Below are positions 16,565 through 28,467 of a DNA stretch of 64,000 nt, in pieces (the stretch's first letter is position 1; every line of letters begins with the position of its first letter). Where the stretch lies: assembly GCA_963971575.1 (NCBI GenBank), contig OZ020624.1, positions 2,361,001-2,425,000 of the forward strand, written 5' to 3'. Below the pieces are notes generated by a model. The model saw nothing but the letters and a program-made list of their open reading frames with translations, did not search any database and had not been told where the DNA came from. A program made the position numbers and the translations under genes. The stretch is from Liopterus haemorrhoidalis (taxonomy: Eukaryota; Arthropoda; Insecta; Coleoptera; Dytiscidae).

Positions 16565-17335
16565 ACAAAAATTTATTATTTTTTTTGTTGCCTGCTATAT
16601 GATCGTTCTATAATCTTCTGAAACGTGTAGAAACCAAATATGAGGCCGAAAAATTAAAAAAAAAAAAACAAAGTAATAAAGCCTCGAATTTTATTAATAT
16701 AGGATAGATGTTGATTGTTGATTTGTCATTAAATAGACTTCTTTAAAAAACAAAACTCTACCTAGATGTTCATAATATAAATGCAAATATTTCAAATTTG
16801 TTCTAAAAAAAAAATCAATTTATTACTATATTAATTTAAATAAATAAATATTACTCGACCTTTAAAAGTACTAGAATTAAATTACCAAAGATGCAATTAC
16901 CTTTTTTGAAAATGAAAACGTCTTTTTAATCTTATTTTCATTTAGTAATTAATTTAATAATTAAGTTGAAAACCGTCCAACTAAGACGTTAGAACGTAGT
17001 AAAAAATGAAAAATAAACTAAGTTTGTTTAAAATTAATAAGTAGGTGTTTTTCATATGTGCAATTATTTCAAATATATTTTTATATCTACCTTTTAAAAG
17101 ATACGTAATAATTCGAAGCACCACTAACCACTAAACCGAAGTGTCAACTAGGTATTTAAATGGAATATAGGTCACAAAAGTAGTACACTACACTACATTT
17201 TACCACTTTTAACTACACTTTTACTACTTAACACTTATTATTTTTCACTATTTTTAATGAAACTTTTCGTTGGGTTACATGATTTGTTTTCAAGTAGAAC
17301 GTTGTGTAGTTAGCGTATTCTATTTTGTGAACAAC
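16565..17335. other. AT-rich intergenic stretch
   Basis: No gene, TIR pair or repeat unit could be assigned here. Confidence 0.4.
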
Positions 17336-17434
17336 ATGGCTGATACTAACGTCAAAGACTATGGCGTACAGGTGCCTATGGTGGGAGGAAGCCATGAAGA
17401 ATGGACTGATGAAAGTCAGCGGTTTATGGCTTAA
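17336..17434 (+). CDS. Small ORF (32 aa), unknown
   Basis: ATG in good context (acaacATGG) then a hydrophilic peptide (MADTNVKDYGVQVPMVGG...) to TAA. The composition looks more coding-like than the surroundings, but I do not recognise it. It may be the first exon of a lost transposon gene or chance. Confidence 0.2.
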   Translation: MADTNVKDYGVQVPMVGGSHEEWTDESQRFMA

Positions 17435-17510
17435 GTCATGGGAGACAGCGTCGGAGGTTATTGAGAACTGACACGCTCGAATACGCAGTCTGGTGCTTAA
17501 TTGTACTATA

Positions 17511-17836
17511 GTGCGTTCAAAGGTGAGTTTGCAGTACAGGGCATATGGAGTAGTTCTTTTTCATACTCTCTAATGGATTTACACAATGACGCTATCCTTT
17601 TCTTGCTTGTCGACGTTGCCAGTTCTAAAACGCGTTGATTTGTGAAGACGCAGTATTCTACAAATGGTCATTTGTTTTTGTTGAGTGTTATTTTGAGTTT
17701 TATAAGAGTTGATTTTTGTAAATCATACGGGTTTTTCATATTATTATAATTGACACATTTGACACTTTTACAACATTTGGCAACACCGCTCCCATTTGCC
17801 ATAAGAGGTATACTGCAAACTCACCTTTGAACGCAG
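17511..17836. mobile_element. TIR element, 326 bp
   Basis: Ends gtgcgttcaaaggtgagttt and ...aaactcacctttgaacgcag, flanked by TA at 17509-17510 and 17837-17838. Non-coding. Confidence 0.75.
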
Positions 17837-17975
17837 TATAAGCACCCTAGTACTGTTTGAACTTATTACATATGTTCTAGTGTTGAATTTTTGTTACAAT
17901 GTCAATAGAAGTTGTGTTTTTGGCTATCATTCAAGATAGGGCAAAGATAGGCATCTTAGTTTTTTCTTTTCTTAA

Positions 17976-18592
17976 CCCGTAGTTGACCAAAATATACACA
18001 CACACAAGTGGGGTGTAGTATACCCCAGGCTTTTCTCATTTAATATCAATTAAAATAAGGTAAAATTTATACAGTTAGATGCTGTCAAGCCTATAGAACA
18101 ATATTGCAAAAAAAAATTGTTTCAAAGTAATTATTTAATGCTTTTTTAACAATTTTTTCAATAAAAGTCAAAATCACGCCAATTTCTTTCCTAAATTGCA
18201 TCATATTTCAAGTTGCGTCTCGTGTTGACTGACAACATTGCATCTCTCGTTCACACCAACTCTCACACATACTAATTTAGCTAGCTCTCTGATTGGTCTA
18301 TGTATTTTGGTGGGGGAGACAATTTCTTTCTCATTTCTCAAGCAAAGCTTGAATTTTGAATTAGTTGCTATTAGATACTAACAACGTTTATTTATTTATA
18401 ATTCGTTCGAAATGCGCTGTTGCCAAATATAATTTAGACATATTTTTTTGTAAATGGTGTTTTTGATTTTTTTGTCGATTAAAAATTAAATTATTGTTAA
18501 ATATTAACTAATTCATAAATATTGTCAATTGATACATCATTTCTACTATTAATATACTGGGGTGTGATACACCCCATTTGGTCAAGCTTAGG
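17976..18592. mobile_element. piggyBac-like MITE with TTAA duplication
   Basis: Flanked by TTAA (17972-17975, 18593-18596). Ends cccgtagttgaccaaa and ...tttggtcaagcttagg. Each end is followed by a short palindrome (ggggtgtagtatacccc; ggggtgtgatacacccc). TTAA targeting and a CCC/CCT terminus fit piggyBac-like elements, but no transposase remains. Confidence 0.7.
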
Positions 18593-18619
18593 TTAAGAAA
18601 AATTAAGTAAGGTTATGTA

Positions 18620-19925
18620 CCTTACTTAATTATGTTTATCATTATTTTTCATACTCTATTTTATCAAAACTTATATTTATCATTTACCTTAAATAAATTT
18701 AAGTTACTAAATAATTTTTGTTGATACAGCAACTCTTACAACACTAGTTAATTAAAAAAACAATTACTTCTATAATTACAACTATCAAATATCAAAATGG
18801 TGAACATGTGTCTTTCAGAACTGGTATCGCACGAAAACTCTTCGATGTTTACCGCCAAGTAACGGGAACGAGCAACATGTCGCACGGTTCCCATTATGGC
18901 GCGTCTACATTGAGGCAACATGGTAGCATACGGCAAGTCTGACGAGACCGTCAGACCATGTCGCATTGACAAGCTAGTGTCTACATCAATACTGGGAGCG
19001 TGCTACTGTTTATTGTTGCGAGATCTGTCAGTTTACTGAATAAATATGGCGGATCGCAAAAATATTATTACATTTTATAACTATAAATAATATCAAGCTA
19101 ATTTATACTATTTTGTAACAAATTTTAATTCCATAACAAAAACATAACCTTACTTAATTATTTTTATCAATATTTCTCATACTCTATTTTATCAAAACTT
19201 ATATTTACTCACTTGTCTTGAATAAATTTAAGTTGCTAAATAATTTTTGTTGATACAGCAACGCTTACAACACTAGTTAGTTTAAAAAACAAATACTTCT
19301 ATAATACAGTCTGTTCCAAACGGTTAAGCGGAACTAAATTTTGCAATCTAGTTACTTTCATCGTTTAAATCGTGCTTTTCGACCGTTTTGTTTAAGCTTT
19401 GTAAATCATACTTACAATACACATTTTTTGTTAAGGTTAATATCATTTTAAATTGTCATTTTCTTTATATTTTGATTTTTTGTGTCATTCTTAATACAAA
19501 TTTCCCATTTATTAATTTTTTTGTCATTAAAATATATTAAAAAAATAATTTAATTTTGACATAGGTGATTCGTTTCCATGGTTTCATTGTTGTAATTTTA
19601 AATTTTGACATTGCAACGTGAAAAATGAAATAACCCAAGCACGGTCCCTTGTCGTGACAACCTAAAAGAACGAAATTCCCATTTAGTTCCGCCTAAGCGT
19701 TTGAAACAGACTGTAACAACTATCAAATATCAAAATGGCGAACATGTGGCTTTCAGAACTGGTATCGTGTCGCACGAAAACTCTTTGATGTTTACCGCCA
19801 AGTAACGGGAACGAGCAACATGTCGCACGGCTCCCATCAGACCGCTGCACATTGGTAGCATGCGACCGTTCGACATGTCGCATGCTACCAGGTTGCCTCG
19901 ATGTAGACGCGCCATTAGCATATTG
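18620..19925. repeat. Tandem duplication, 528-bp period, second copy split by an M1 MITE
   Basis: Copy 1 is 18620-19147; copy 2 begins at 19148 (ccttacttaatta in both) and is interrupted at 19307-19713. The two copies diverge at the right: an inverted piece of copy 1 ('gcgcgtctacattgaggcaac') appears reverse-complemented at about 19890-19915, after a hairpin at 19855-19891 (ggtagcatgcgac). Confidence 0.75.
19307..19713. mobile_element. MITE M1, 407 bp, with an empty-site paralogue nearby
   Basis: TA at 19305-19306 and 19714-19715. Copy 1 of the flanking tandem duplication at about 18764-18790 (ttctataattacaactatc) is uninterrupted at the homologous point, confirming both element ends. Confidence 0.9.
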
Positions 19926-20875
19926 ACAGCTGAATACTAAACACGACAGCTATATTGCCTTGGAATACAGCGCCGCCAACGGTAATGTCACTTCTCAATA
20001 AGTAGTTTTCACAATAGAACAAAATAGCTACAAACATATTTGTAGAATGAGGCTTTAGCAATAATTTGCCGTATCGTACACAAATATGCCTCGATTGGTT
20101 TACGATACGCCGTCTATAATGCATTTCGTTTATTTACAATCATATAGGTAACAGTTTTTTTTTTTCTAAGATCCTTCCTTTGGAAATTAGATAAGTTTTT
20201 TCAAAATTTCTAAAATTGTTATTCATTATATTTTGAAACCATTATTGATAATTTTAAACAAACCAATGGGAATTTACAAGTTTCTACGCCACTGGTGAAG
20301 TAAACTGCTAAGTTAGTTGTTATGCTGAGTGTCAGCGCTGTGAGTCAGCTGACCGCTAGCCCTACGGTTACGTTTTCTGTGTAGTGCATTTGAAACGAGA
20401 TAAAGCATCTATCCCCTACCTGCTACGACATTTGAAATCTACCCTAACATTCTCCCACATTCTTAGAATATATTGAGATAATGCCTTTTAACATTCTTTC
20501 AAAACTAAATGGTCCATGGTAAAATTACTGTATGGCTGACTTTTATGTGACACAAACAATTTAAAAGAATTAAATTCAGCTAATACCTAAACCTTACGGC
20601 CGTATTTTTTTTCCCTTTTAGATTTCCGGATATTAATTCTCAAAATTTATTGCACTGTATAAGCAGAGGCGGACTTACACCCCTCGGGGCCCCTGGAGCT
20701 AAACGCATGGGGGCCCCCTTCTTCGTTCCTCCAATATATTAATTTGTGCTAAATAAGAAAATCTGTCATTGTGTATAAGATTTATTTTAATGTGTAAATT
20801 TATAGAATCGTAGATTTATTTATGTATTGTTTTATGTACGAGGGCTATCTTTTAAGTTTTTACAAAAACTAAGAA
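19926..20875. other. Intergenic stretch, little recognisable
   Basis: No gene. Contains a GC-rich hAT-like end at about 20665-20720 (gaggcggacttacacccc... ggggcccc) with no identifiable partner. Confidence 0.35.
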
Positions 20876-20908
20876 AGAAACATTTTTTTTACCGACCGCC
20901 AACATATA

Positions 20909-21300
20909 CAGGGTGTTTGTTTGAAACGGGGCACCCCGAAAATCTCCTTTATTTGTAAAGATACAAAAAATCTTCAGAACAAAAGTTAAACTAGACAAAA
21001 AGGCCCATCTAAAGGTTACTATAAGAATTCTGAGGCACTTCCGGTTTCACCGGAAATTATGTCAACTTTTGATCTAGCATAGGGAATCGATAATTTTATA
21101 TTTTTTTCCTAAAAGTACATTAAATTAGCTTTACAATGACACCAAAAAGTCATATTTTTATGTTAACCATTTCAAAATGGCGACCATTTATTTACAAAAT
21201 AATAATCAACATAAGTTTTACAAAGTTGAACGTAGCAAGCTTTGAAAACAATAAAAAAAGAAACAAAATATCTCTAAAATAAACTGTTATAACTAGTTAT
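20909..21300 (-). repeat. Repeat G copy 2 (reverse), inserted in an R1 start fragment
   Basis: Reverse complement of 15050-15441, beginning cagggtgtttgtttgaaacg. The 25 bp to its left (taccgaccgccaacatata) is the 5' start of R1. Confidence 0.8.
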
Positions 21301-21321
21301 TATATGAAATAACATGAAATA

Positions 21322-21732
21322 CAGTCTGTTCCAAACGGTTAGGCGGAACTAGATTTTGCAATCTAGTTACTTTCATCGTTTAAATCGTGCTTTTCGACCG
21401 TTTTGTTTAAGCTTTGTAAATCATACTTACAATAAACATTTTTTGGTAAAAGTTAATATCATTTTAAATTGTCATTTTCTTTATATTTTGATTTTTTGTG
21501 TCATTCTTAATACAAATTTCCCATTTATTAATTTTTTTGTCATTAAAATATATAAAAAATAATAATTTAATTTTGACATGTCATTCGTTACCATGGTTTC
21601 ATTCTTGGAATTTTAAATTGTGACATTCCAACGTGAAAAATGAAATAACCCAAGCAAGATCCCTATAAAATAGAACGCAAGAAATAGAACGAAATTCCCA
21701 TTTAGTTCCGCCTAACCGTTTGGAACAGACTG
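21322..21732. mobile_element. MITE M1, 411 bp
   Basis: TA at 21320-21321 and 21733-21734; both ends match 2593-2999. Confidence 0.88.
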
Positions 21733-22540
21733 TAACTTTCTTTTTTTATTGTTTAACACCATTTAATTAAAGTTGTGGAACCCCTGAAAACGTTCCACGG
21801 AACCCCAGGGTTCCGCGGAACACAGGTTAAATACCACTGCTCTAAACATAAAGATAGGCTGTATCAGGTGCAATTAGCCATTGTTGCTTTACGCCAAAAA
21901 TTTTAACTAACTTTTAACTACAAAATTTTATTAACAATTTGATGAAAACTTATTTTAAAGATCGTATTTTTGAAAAAAGTTCACCAAAACAGTCACTGTA
22001 GCGCTACTAACTGACTTAAAAAGATTTAAAAGTTACCTGTAAAGAACAGAAACTACCTTTAATCCTTCAGAGATGGCAGCACTAGTATGGACAAATATAG
22101 ATTACCATAGGCGGAAAAAAATTCTTCAAAAAAATAATTTTCCTACAAATTTACAAAATAATAATTTCAATAAGGTATAGTTTATTATTTTTTTGAATAT
22201 AATGTATTATTTTTATTTTTATATTTTTTAATATATTGGATTTAAAAATGTTGGAAGATTTTGACCCTTCGTACGTCACTGGTGCACATGCGTTGTCTTT
22301 TTCTACCTTGGGATCTTACGTAACAGGCAATGAGTGCAACAAAAATAGAGACAGGTGTCAACCATATCAGCTGTTAACCAGTGGTGTACTGACAGAATTT
22401 TACTTGGGGATAAATCATTGTAAAATAATACGAACATTGATCGTGTACGAACCAGTGGCGGCTCCTGAGAACGCGCTGCGGAGCTGCAGCTCTTGAAACC
22501 ATTGGGATAATAGTGAAAGCATGATCTTGTAGCCAATGGT

Positions 22541-22820
22541 ACAGTGGCAGCGCTAGCTCTTAAATTCAGGGGGGGGCAGGAAATTTTTGAGTAAAATTTA
22601 GGGAGGTCAGGAAATATTTGAAATCATTGATGACCTAAAAAAAATGGTCCTCACTTCTAAAATATATTTTTCTCCAAGCAATTCTGGGGGGCCAACTGGG
22701 GGCCAGTGCAATTTTAAGATGAGGTGAGGACCTTTTTTTTGCTCTTCACTTGGATTTGGGAGATGAGGACCTTTTTTTTGCTCCGTCCCGCATTGCTTTC
22801 TTAAAAAAATGGTCACCGTA
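22541..22820. mobile_element. hAT-like remnant with VNTR units
   Basis: Starts acagtggcagcgctag, contains poly-G blocks, then two units of 'gaggaccttttttttgctc' with 'ttcacttggattt', and ends 'gcattgctttcttaaaaaaa...ggtcaccgta'. Shares its parts with 32567-32767, 33946-34261, 44527-44772 and 54743-55340. Confidence 0.6.
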
Positions 22821-22832
22821 TAGTCTTATGTA

Positions 22833-23809
22833 CAGTGACTGTATAAAGACAGTGTGGCCATACGATGGTCTCATTTTCTATTGGTCGAGCTAAAGTCCGC
22901 CATGTTTCTTCCAACTTTGTTACAAATTACATATGGTTTACATGTGTTTAGCTTGTGTTTCAGCAGATTTAAGTGATATTTTCCAATAATATACGTATAT
23001 TTATTAATAATATACGTATATTTATTGAATAAATGCATAATTGTCAATATGTACATCAGTTTTGTTTATTAATATATATTTTATATATAACATGCTCTGC
23101 TTTTTGTTCTGCTTATTCTTTTTAAATATGAAAATATCCTTTTTTTTTTAATTGAGAATATTAATATTCTCAATGCCCTTTTTGTAATCACTTTTAAAGT
23201 AACGTTAGTAATTTGTTCCAATGTTATGTAAATGAGTAAGGTTATTATAAAAACGTACGTTTTCCCAAAAATTAGAGAACCCAACATCACTATTTATAGA
23301 ACCCTATCATTATTTTTTTGCTATCTTTTTATTCTAATTCTAATGTCCTGTTTGAACTTGTTTTCTTAAATCTAAAATATTCAAATTAAAATAAATAAGT
23401 ATATTTTTAATTTACAACTGTAACCCCCGTTAAAAAAAAAGTTTTCGTTTGTATAGGTGCTCATATAAAATTATAAAATAATAAAAACATATCTCTTTTA
23501 TTTCCTTTTTTAAGAATTTTTTCCACTTGTTTTCTTTTTACGTTGCAAACATTTCAAAAAAAATACCTTCATCGGTAGGTAATTTTAATATTTATCTAAA
23601 TAAATGTTGAATCAAATAATTTTTTTTTTCTTAACAATAAATTGATATTCACATATATATAAACATAAATACGTAAAACTATTAAAAGAATCAGAAATAT
23701 TATAATATGTTAGGATATATTAACATTTATTCTATATAACCCAATACAAATCTGGAATAAAAATGGCGGCTACAGTTCATATGGCCACACTGTCTTTATA
23801 GAGTCACTG
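22833..23809. mobile_element. TIR element with a 12-bp target duplication
   Basis: Ends cagtgactgtataaagacag and its inverse (ctgtctttatagagtcactg), extending to about 29 bp through 'tgtggccat'. TAGTCTTATGTA occurs immediately outside both ends (22821-22832, 23810-23821). 977 bp, no transposase frame recognised; superfamily unassigned. Confidence 0.78.
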
Positions 23810-24213
23810 TAGTCTTATGTAGTGCGTAAATCCCAGACAGATTATTAGTGCATTTGTTGGTTCAAAACCTCTCTGTTTATGAACAAACAACTGTATTTTG
23901 TATGTTAATATCGTGTATAATATTTGGATTATTTATTTACATAGTTTCATGTCTAGTTTAAGATCTATTATAGTTTTTATAATTTGAGGTTAAGTACAGT
24001 TTATTATTTTTTTTCTTAGAGGTGCTTTTAATTGTGCAGATACCATACAAATTAGTTAAAATAGGTAATTGTTGTTCATTGGTGTACCTACAAATAGCTA
24101 TGCTAAAAGCAAGAATCAGTTAGCAGCAGAAGAAAATAACTGTCTGTAATTTAATCCTATTTTTAAACCAGAACCGTTCTTATTTAAAAAATTACCCTGG
24201 TATACATGTTTAT

Positions 24214-24632
24214 ATATTCCAATGGTGTGACGAGCCATTGTTTGTCCATCAGTGTCTAACGAGTAGAAACCATGGGCGGTTTTCAAACAATGGTTACATG
24301 TGCGCGAATAGCAACGCGAATTGTTATCGCGGGCGCACTTCTCCTCCAGTCAGCGGGGAGATGGTTTTATTGCGGGTGAATATGCACTATTCGCCCGACT
24401 ATCAGAAGAGTAATACCCCCACCACAACTATCAACCAATGCTTCTCACGCGTAAAAAGAAAACCACTTTCAATAAAATATGGTTTAACTAAAAATGGAAG
24501 TTAGGTATTTAGTTTTTGATGTATAAAAAATGCCTGAAACTGAGTTTTCATCAAGAAAAAGATTTTTAAGGTAAACTTGATGAAAAAAATATTAAATCAT
24601 TCGGTGCGATTGCATAATTAAGTAGGAGATAA
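24214..24632 (+). repeat. Repeat X, copy 1
   Basis: Begins attccaatggtgtg and ends near 'taattaagtaggaga'. The inverted second copy is 28767-28468 plus 26618-26490, split by a hAT element. Both copies contain an 88-codon frame (24238-24504 here) with the same start and end residues. Function unknown. Confidence 0.7.
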
Positions 24633-25084
24633 AAAATTCAGCTGTGGCCACCACAGGACCGACCACCATCACAAAATACTTGTATAAAATACATTCTTGC
24701 AGCAGAGTACAAATAACTGGACCCAATATTTTCTAACAGAGAAATTATTTATCATGACCGTGGAAACGTTACATATAAGTATAAAAAATAGATACATAGA
24801 AAAAATGTCGAAAAATTTTTCAATTTTTTTTCGTTTTATCATAAAATGTCTCAAATAAAAGTAGTTAGTTATTGCTTTTATAGCAAATTTTGTTAAATAA
24901 ATTTTTTCTAAATATTTTTCTGTTGGTAAATATACGCAAAAATCTTAAAATCGACACGAGTAAACTTCCATTTTTAGTCCACCGATTTTTACCAAAAGTT
25001 GAACAATTCGTGCCATTGATGTCAAAAGCTTAAATATGAAGTTTCATAAAAATCCTTTTAGCCGAATTTGCTCTGCACGTGTAC

Positions 25085-25134
<50 letters not shown>

Positions 25135-25456
25135 GGGCGGGCAGACGGACGGGCAGACAGACCGACAGACATCATGCTAAAAATAGTCAAAACGTTATGT
25201 AGGGACCTGAATTCGTGAAGATCCATCGAAATCTCGAAATGTCAAAGTCAATATGATCACAATACCTTCCTTATACCGGGTGAATTATTTAAGGAGCAAC
25301 ATACATGTTTCACATTCAATGTAAAAGAAGTGAGTTATTTCAAAAGCAACATAGCCATAAAACAAATGCTTATCGTATCCATAGAAAAGACAAAATATTA
25401 TTCTTTTAAATATTTTTTGGACTTAACTACTAAGGACATTATTATTTTTGTTTGTA

Positions 25457-25638
25457 CAGTCTGTTCCAAACGATTAAGCGGAACTAACTGGAATTTTCAT
25501 TTTTGTAAGTTGTCATTAGCTATTTTTTTATATATTGAAGTTGGCTTTTCCTGAACAAAATGATCAAAAGCTTCAATCAAACGGTAAAAGTAACTAGTAT
25601 TGAAAATCTAGTTCCGCCTAAACCAAAGGAACAGACTT
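25457..25638. mobile_element. Short M1-type MITE (182 bp)
   Basis: Ends cagtctgttccaaacgatta and ...aggaacagactt, TA on both sides. An internally deleted relative of M1, like 32995-33172. Confidence 0.75.
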
Positions 25639-25648
25639 TATGTAAATA

Positions 25649-25862
25649 CAGAGTGATTATTTTATTTAATGGCGAGACGACGTCACCGTATTTTACGTGC
25701 CTCCTAGCAGAATACTATGACTATAATATCCTTGTAGAAAATTTGATTATTAAGAAAAAAAGATTATGCGCATGCGCGTATAATCGCCTGCTACGATGTG
25801 TATGAAACGGCAAATTATTAAAACTTCCAGTGACGTCGTCTCGCCATTAAATAATCACTCCG
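25649..25862. mobile_element. TIR element, 214 bp
   Basis: Ends cagagtgattatttta...tggcgagacgacgtcac and the inverse, flanked by TA (25647-25648, 25863-25864). The two arms are about 39 bp. Confidence 0.78.
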
Positions 25863-26837
25863 TATAAACAAACTAATAAAAATTAATTTATTGTTTCTAA
25901 TTTTCTATTTTTTAGCCGTCTAGGAACTTGTCAAATAACTATTATATCTAATCAACACTGCATATCTGTTGCCATGGATATGAGCTTGCTTTCATAATTT
26001 GTTATGTTGCAAATGAAATAACTCACTTCATTAACATTATACGTGAAACATGTATGTTGCTCCTTAAATAATTCACCCGGTATATGTTGGCGGTCGGTAA
26101 CAGATACATGAGAGACATTATAAGGGTTTTTTGGTCATGTCTACAAAACCCTAAAATAGGTAATACCTGCACAGTCTCACTTGGGGACCTTTGACGATTT
26201 TCCAGTCATTTTTCGTCCTGAGTCCTGTACCTGTACACCTAGTGGCGAATTAAGTTGCTAGGGGGCCCTGGGCGGTAAAATTAAAATAGGCCCTCTATTA
26301 TTTTAAATAGAATGGAAATATTTGTATATAGGCTTCGGTAGGCCCCCCGGCTCCGTAGGCCCCGGGCGGTTTACATATGAATATACAAGTAATGACCTAA
26401 AAAAAAGGTCCTCACTTCTAAAATATATTTTTTTCCAAGCAATTCTAGGGGGGGCCGGGTCCCCCCGGACCTCCAGCTAGCGCCACCACTGCACTGGCTA
26501 CATATAGTTATCTGACTCCCCTACTTAATTATGTAATCGCACCGAACTATTTAATATTTTTTTCATCCAGTCTACCTTAAAAATCGTTTTCTTGATGAAA
26601 ATTTTAGGCTTCTCTTTATACATTTACAGTGATGGGCGTTTACACGTAATCTTTAATTGTTTACGTTTACGTGTAAATTTTTGTAAACAATTGGTAAACT
26701 TGTCAACAATGTAAACAATGTAAACTTTGTAAACTGTCAAATAATGAGGTTAGTTTTAGTTATTTAATACGAATAATAGGGAGTTAATGAACGAGTATAT
26801 TCAGTTCAAAACAATAAATTTATTTAAAAAATTGATG

Positions 26838-27824
26838 TGAAGTGTGAATTTTCACACATTTCAGGGTTTTGCAGGTATTTAGTAAGTGAATGATGATTAT
26901 TTGGGGTGCCAAAACAAATTTTATGACAAAATATTTTTTTATGAATTTTAATTCGAATGCCTATTACCATTATTTAAGTTTTTAAAGATGTGCAGTATTT
27001 TTTTTTTTATATATCAAGGTTCATTAAGATTTTGAAAATTGCGCCTATGGCTTCCATTGGTTGTTTTTAGTCATAGCTCCTCCCCTTTGATTTCGTGTAC
27101 ATTCAAATATATAATTAAATTATAATTTCAACAATTTCCACTGGTTATTAAATTTACGCTATTAAAAATTAAATGCAACAATTGCCAAAATATAATTAAA
27201 ATTTTGAAAAAATAATTTAAACAATATAAAAATGCAAAAAATAAATAAAAAATAATATTGTCTCCTCACGTAGGACTCGAACATGAGTCCGATTACGAAT
27301 TCTTGGACAGAACGCAAGTATCTTAGCCACAGCACCAAGAAACACGTTATTGTTTAGCGTATTATATAACTATAAGTTGTCAACATTATTAGCAAAAAAA
27401 CACAAAAAATGCTTTTTTTTCCAAAAACATAATCTGATCAAAAATTCCTGTTGAACTATTCCGGTTCACACCAATGTACATTACTTAGAATTTTTTCAGA
27501 TTTTTAGTTTAAACCATCTGGGCTACAGGGTGTGGGACAAAATTTTTTTTGCACAATATTGGCAAAAATCGCTTCAAAATAATTTATTTTGGAAAAATAA
27601 AAATTTGATCGTTAATCCACGTACCAAGGGCTTTCATTTGATACCCTACTCAGAATTAAAAAAAAATATTTTTTTTTTTCGATGAGCACATATTTGTTTA
27701 TATTTTTAGTGGGATATGTTTTTTAGATGTTTTGGTATTTTTCCTATGTGCGGGTCAACGAGTTGTATAAGCATGCCAAATTTCAACTCTCTAGGTTTAG
27801 CCGTTCGGCTACAATTTTTACCGA

Positions 27825-27882
<58 letters not shown>

Positions 27883-27935
27883 GACAAAATGACGGTATAA
27901 GGGTTTTTTGGTCATACCTACAAAACCCTAAAAAT
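26838..27935 (-). repeat. R2 repeat, copy 2
   Basis: Full-length R2, including the end hairpin gtgtgaattttcacac, a tRNA-like segment, and a pure (GACA)n tract at 27826-27882 next to 'acgacaaaatgacggtataa'. Confidence 0.82.
27268..27345 (-). other. tRNA-like sequence inside R2 copy 2
   Basis: Minus strand shows an A-box-like tggctaagatactt and a B-box-like tgttcgagtcc at tRNA spacing. It sits in the same slot as 1853-1915 but is quite different in sequence. Confidence 0.5.
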
Positions 27936-28467
27936 GGTGGGAAGAAACCGAAGGAATAGTTCTGAAGAACTAGGTTGTGTTTTAATTAAAGAAAATGAAA
28001 GAAAATATAGGGCGTTATACCAAATTAGCAATGAATCTTTTCGTTATTAAAAAATATAGGCTGATTTTCTTAAAGGTGAAATTTATTTTGTTATTAAAAA
28101 AATTAGACTGAATTTTTTAAAGAAAAAAGTATTTTATTTTTCATATTCATATTTACTAATTTGTATGTAACACCTGTATAATGATGCAAATTCGATTTTT
28201 ATTAATATGTATATTGGCTTGTCCTAATTTTATATACTTACTTTTTCATTTAAAATCGTTTCATTAAAATTTTATTATTTATAAAAATGTATTGAAAATG
28301 AGGTTCTGTAATTCAAAACAAGTGCGCATGTCTAAACCATTGTTTACATTGTTTACGTTGTTTAAATTGTTTACAAGAGTTTTTGTGTTTACTTTACATC
28401 AATTGTTTACGCGTTAACAATGAGGTAACTTACATCATGTACTTACGCGCCTATCACTGTACATTTA

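Larger units (their letters stand above)
25276..26080. mobile_element. TIR element (38-bp ends) inserted in R1 copy 2
   Basis: Ends ccgggtgaattatttaagga... and the inverse are flanked by TA (25274-25275, 26081-26082). Removal restores the R1 sequence ttata-tatgttggcgg. It hosts 25457-25638 and 25649-25862. Confidence 0.85.
24641..26105 (-). repeat. R1 copy 2, interrupted by nested elements
   Basis: Reads ctgtggccaccacaggaccg at the left (3' end) and ggcggtcggtaa at the right (5' end); GACA tract at 25085-25170. Interrupted near its 5' end by the TIR element 25276-26080. Confidence 0.75.
26627..28459. mobile_element. hAT-type element with TACATTTA duplication, hosting R2
   Basis: Ends cagtgatgggcgtttacacg and ...cgcctatcactg; exact octamers TACATTTA at 26619-26626 and 28460-28467. 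Subterminal regions are dense in tgtttac/gtaaaca motifs, plausible transposase-binding repeats. The interior is largely the R2 copy at 26838-27935. It splits repeat X. Confidence 0.88.

Noticed and set aside
18748..20124. Frames of 63-74 codons across the 528-bp duplication
   Set aside because: Differ between the two copies and are interrupted by the MITE; no coding conservation.
22236..22496. 86-codon frame MDLKMLEDFD...
   Set aside because: Overlaps a hAT-like end at 22453 and has no recognisable motif or splice context.
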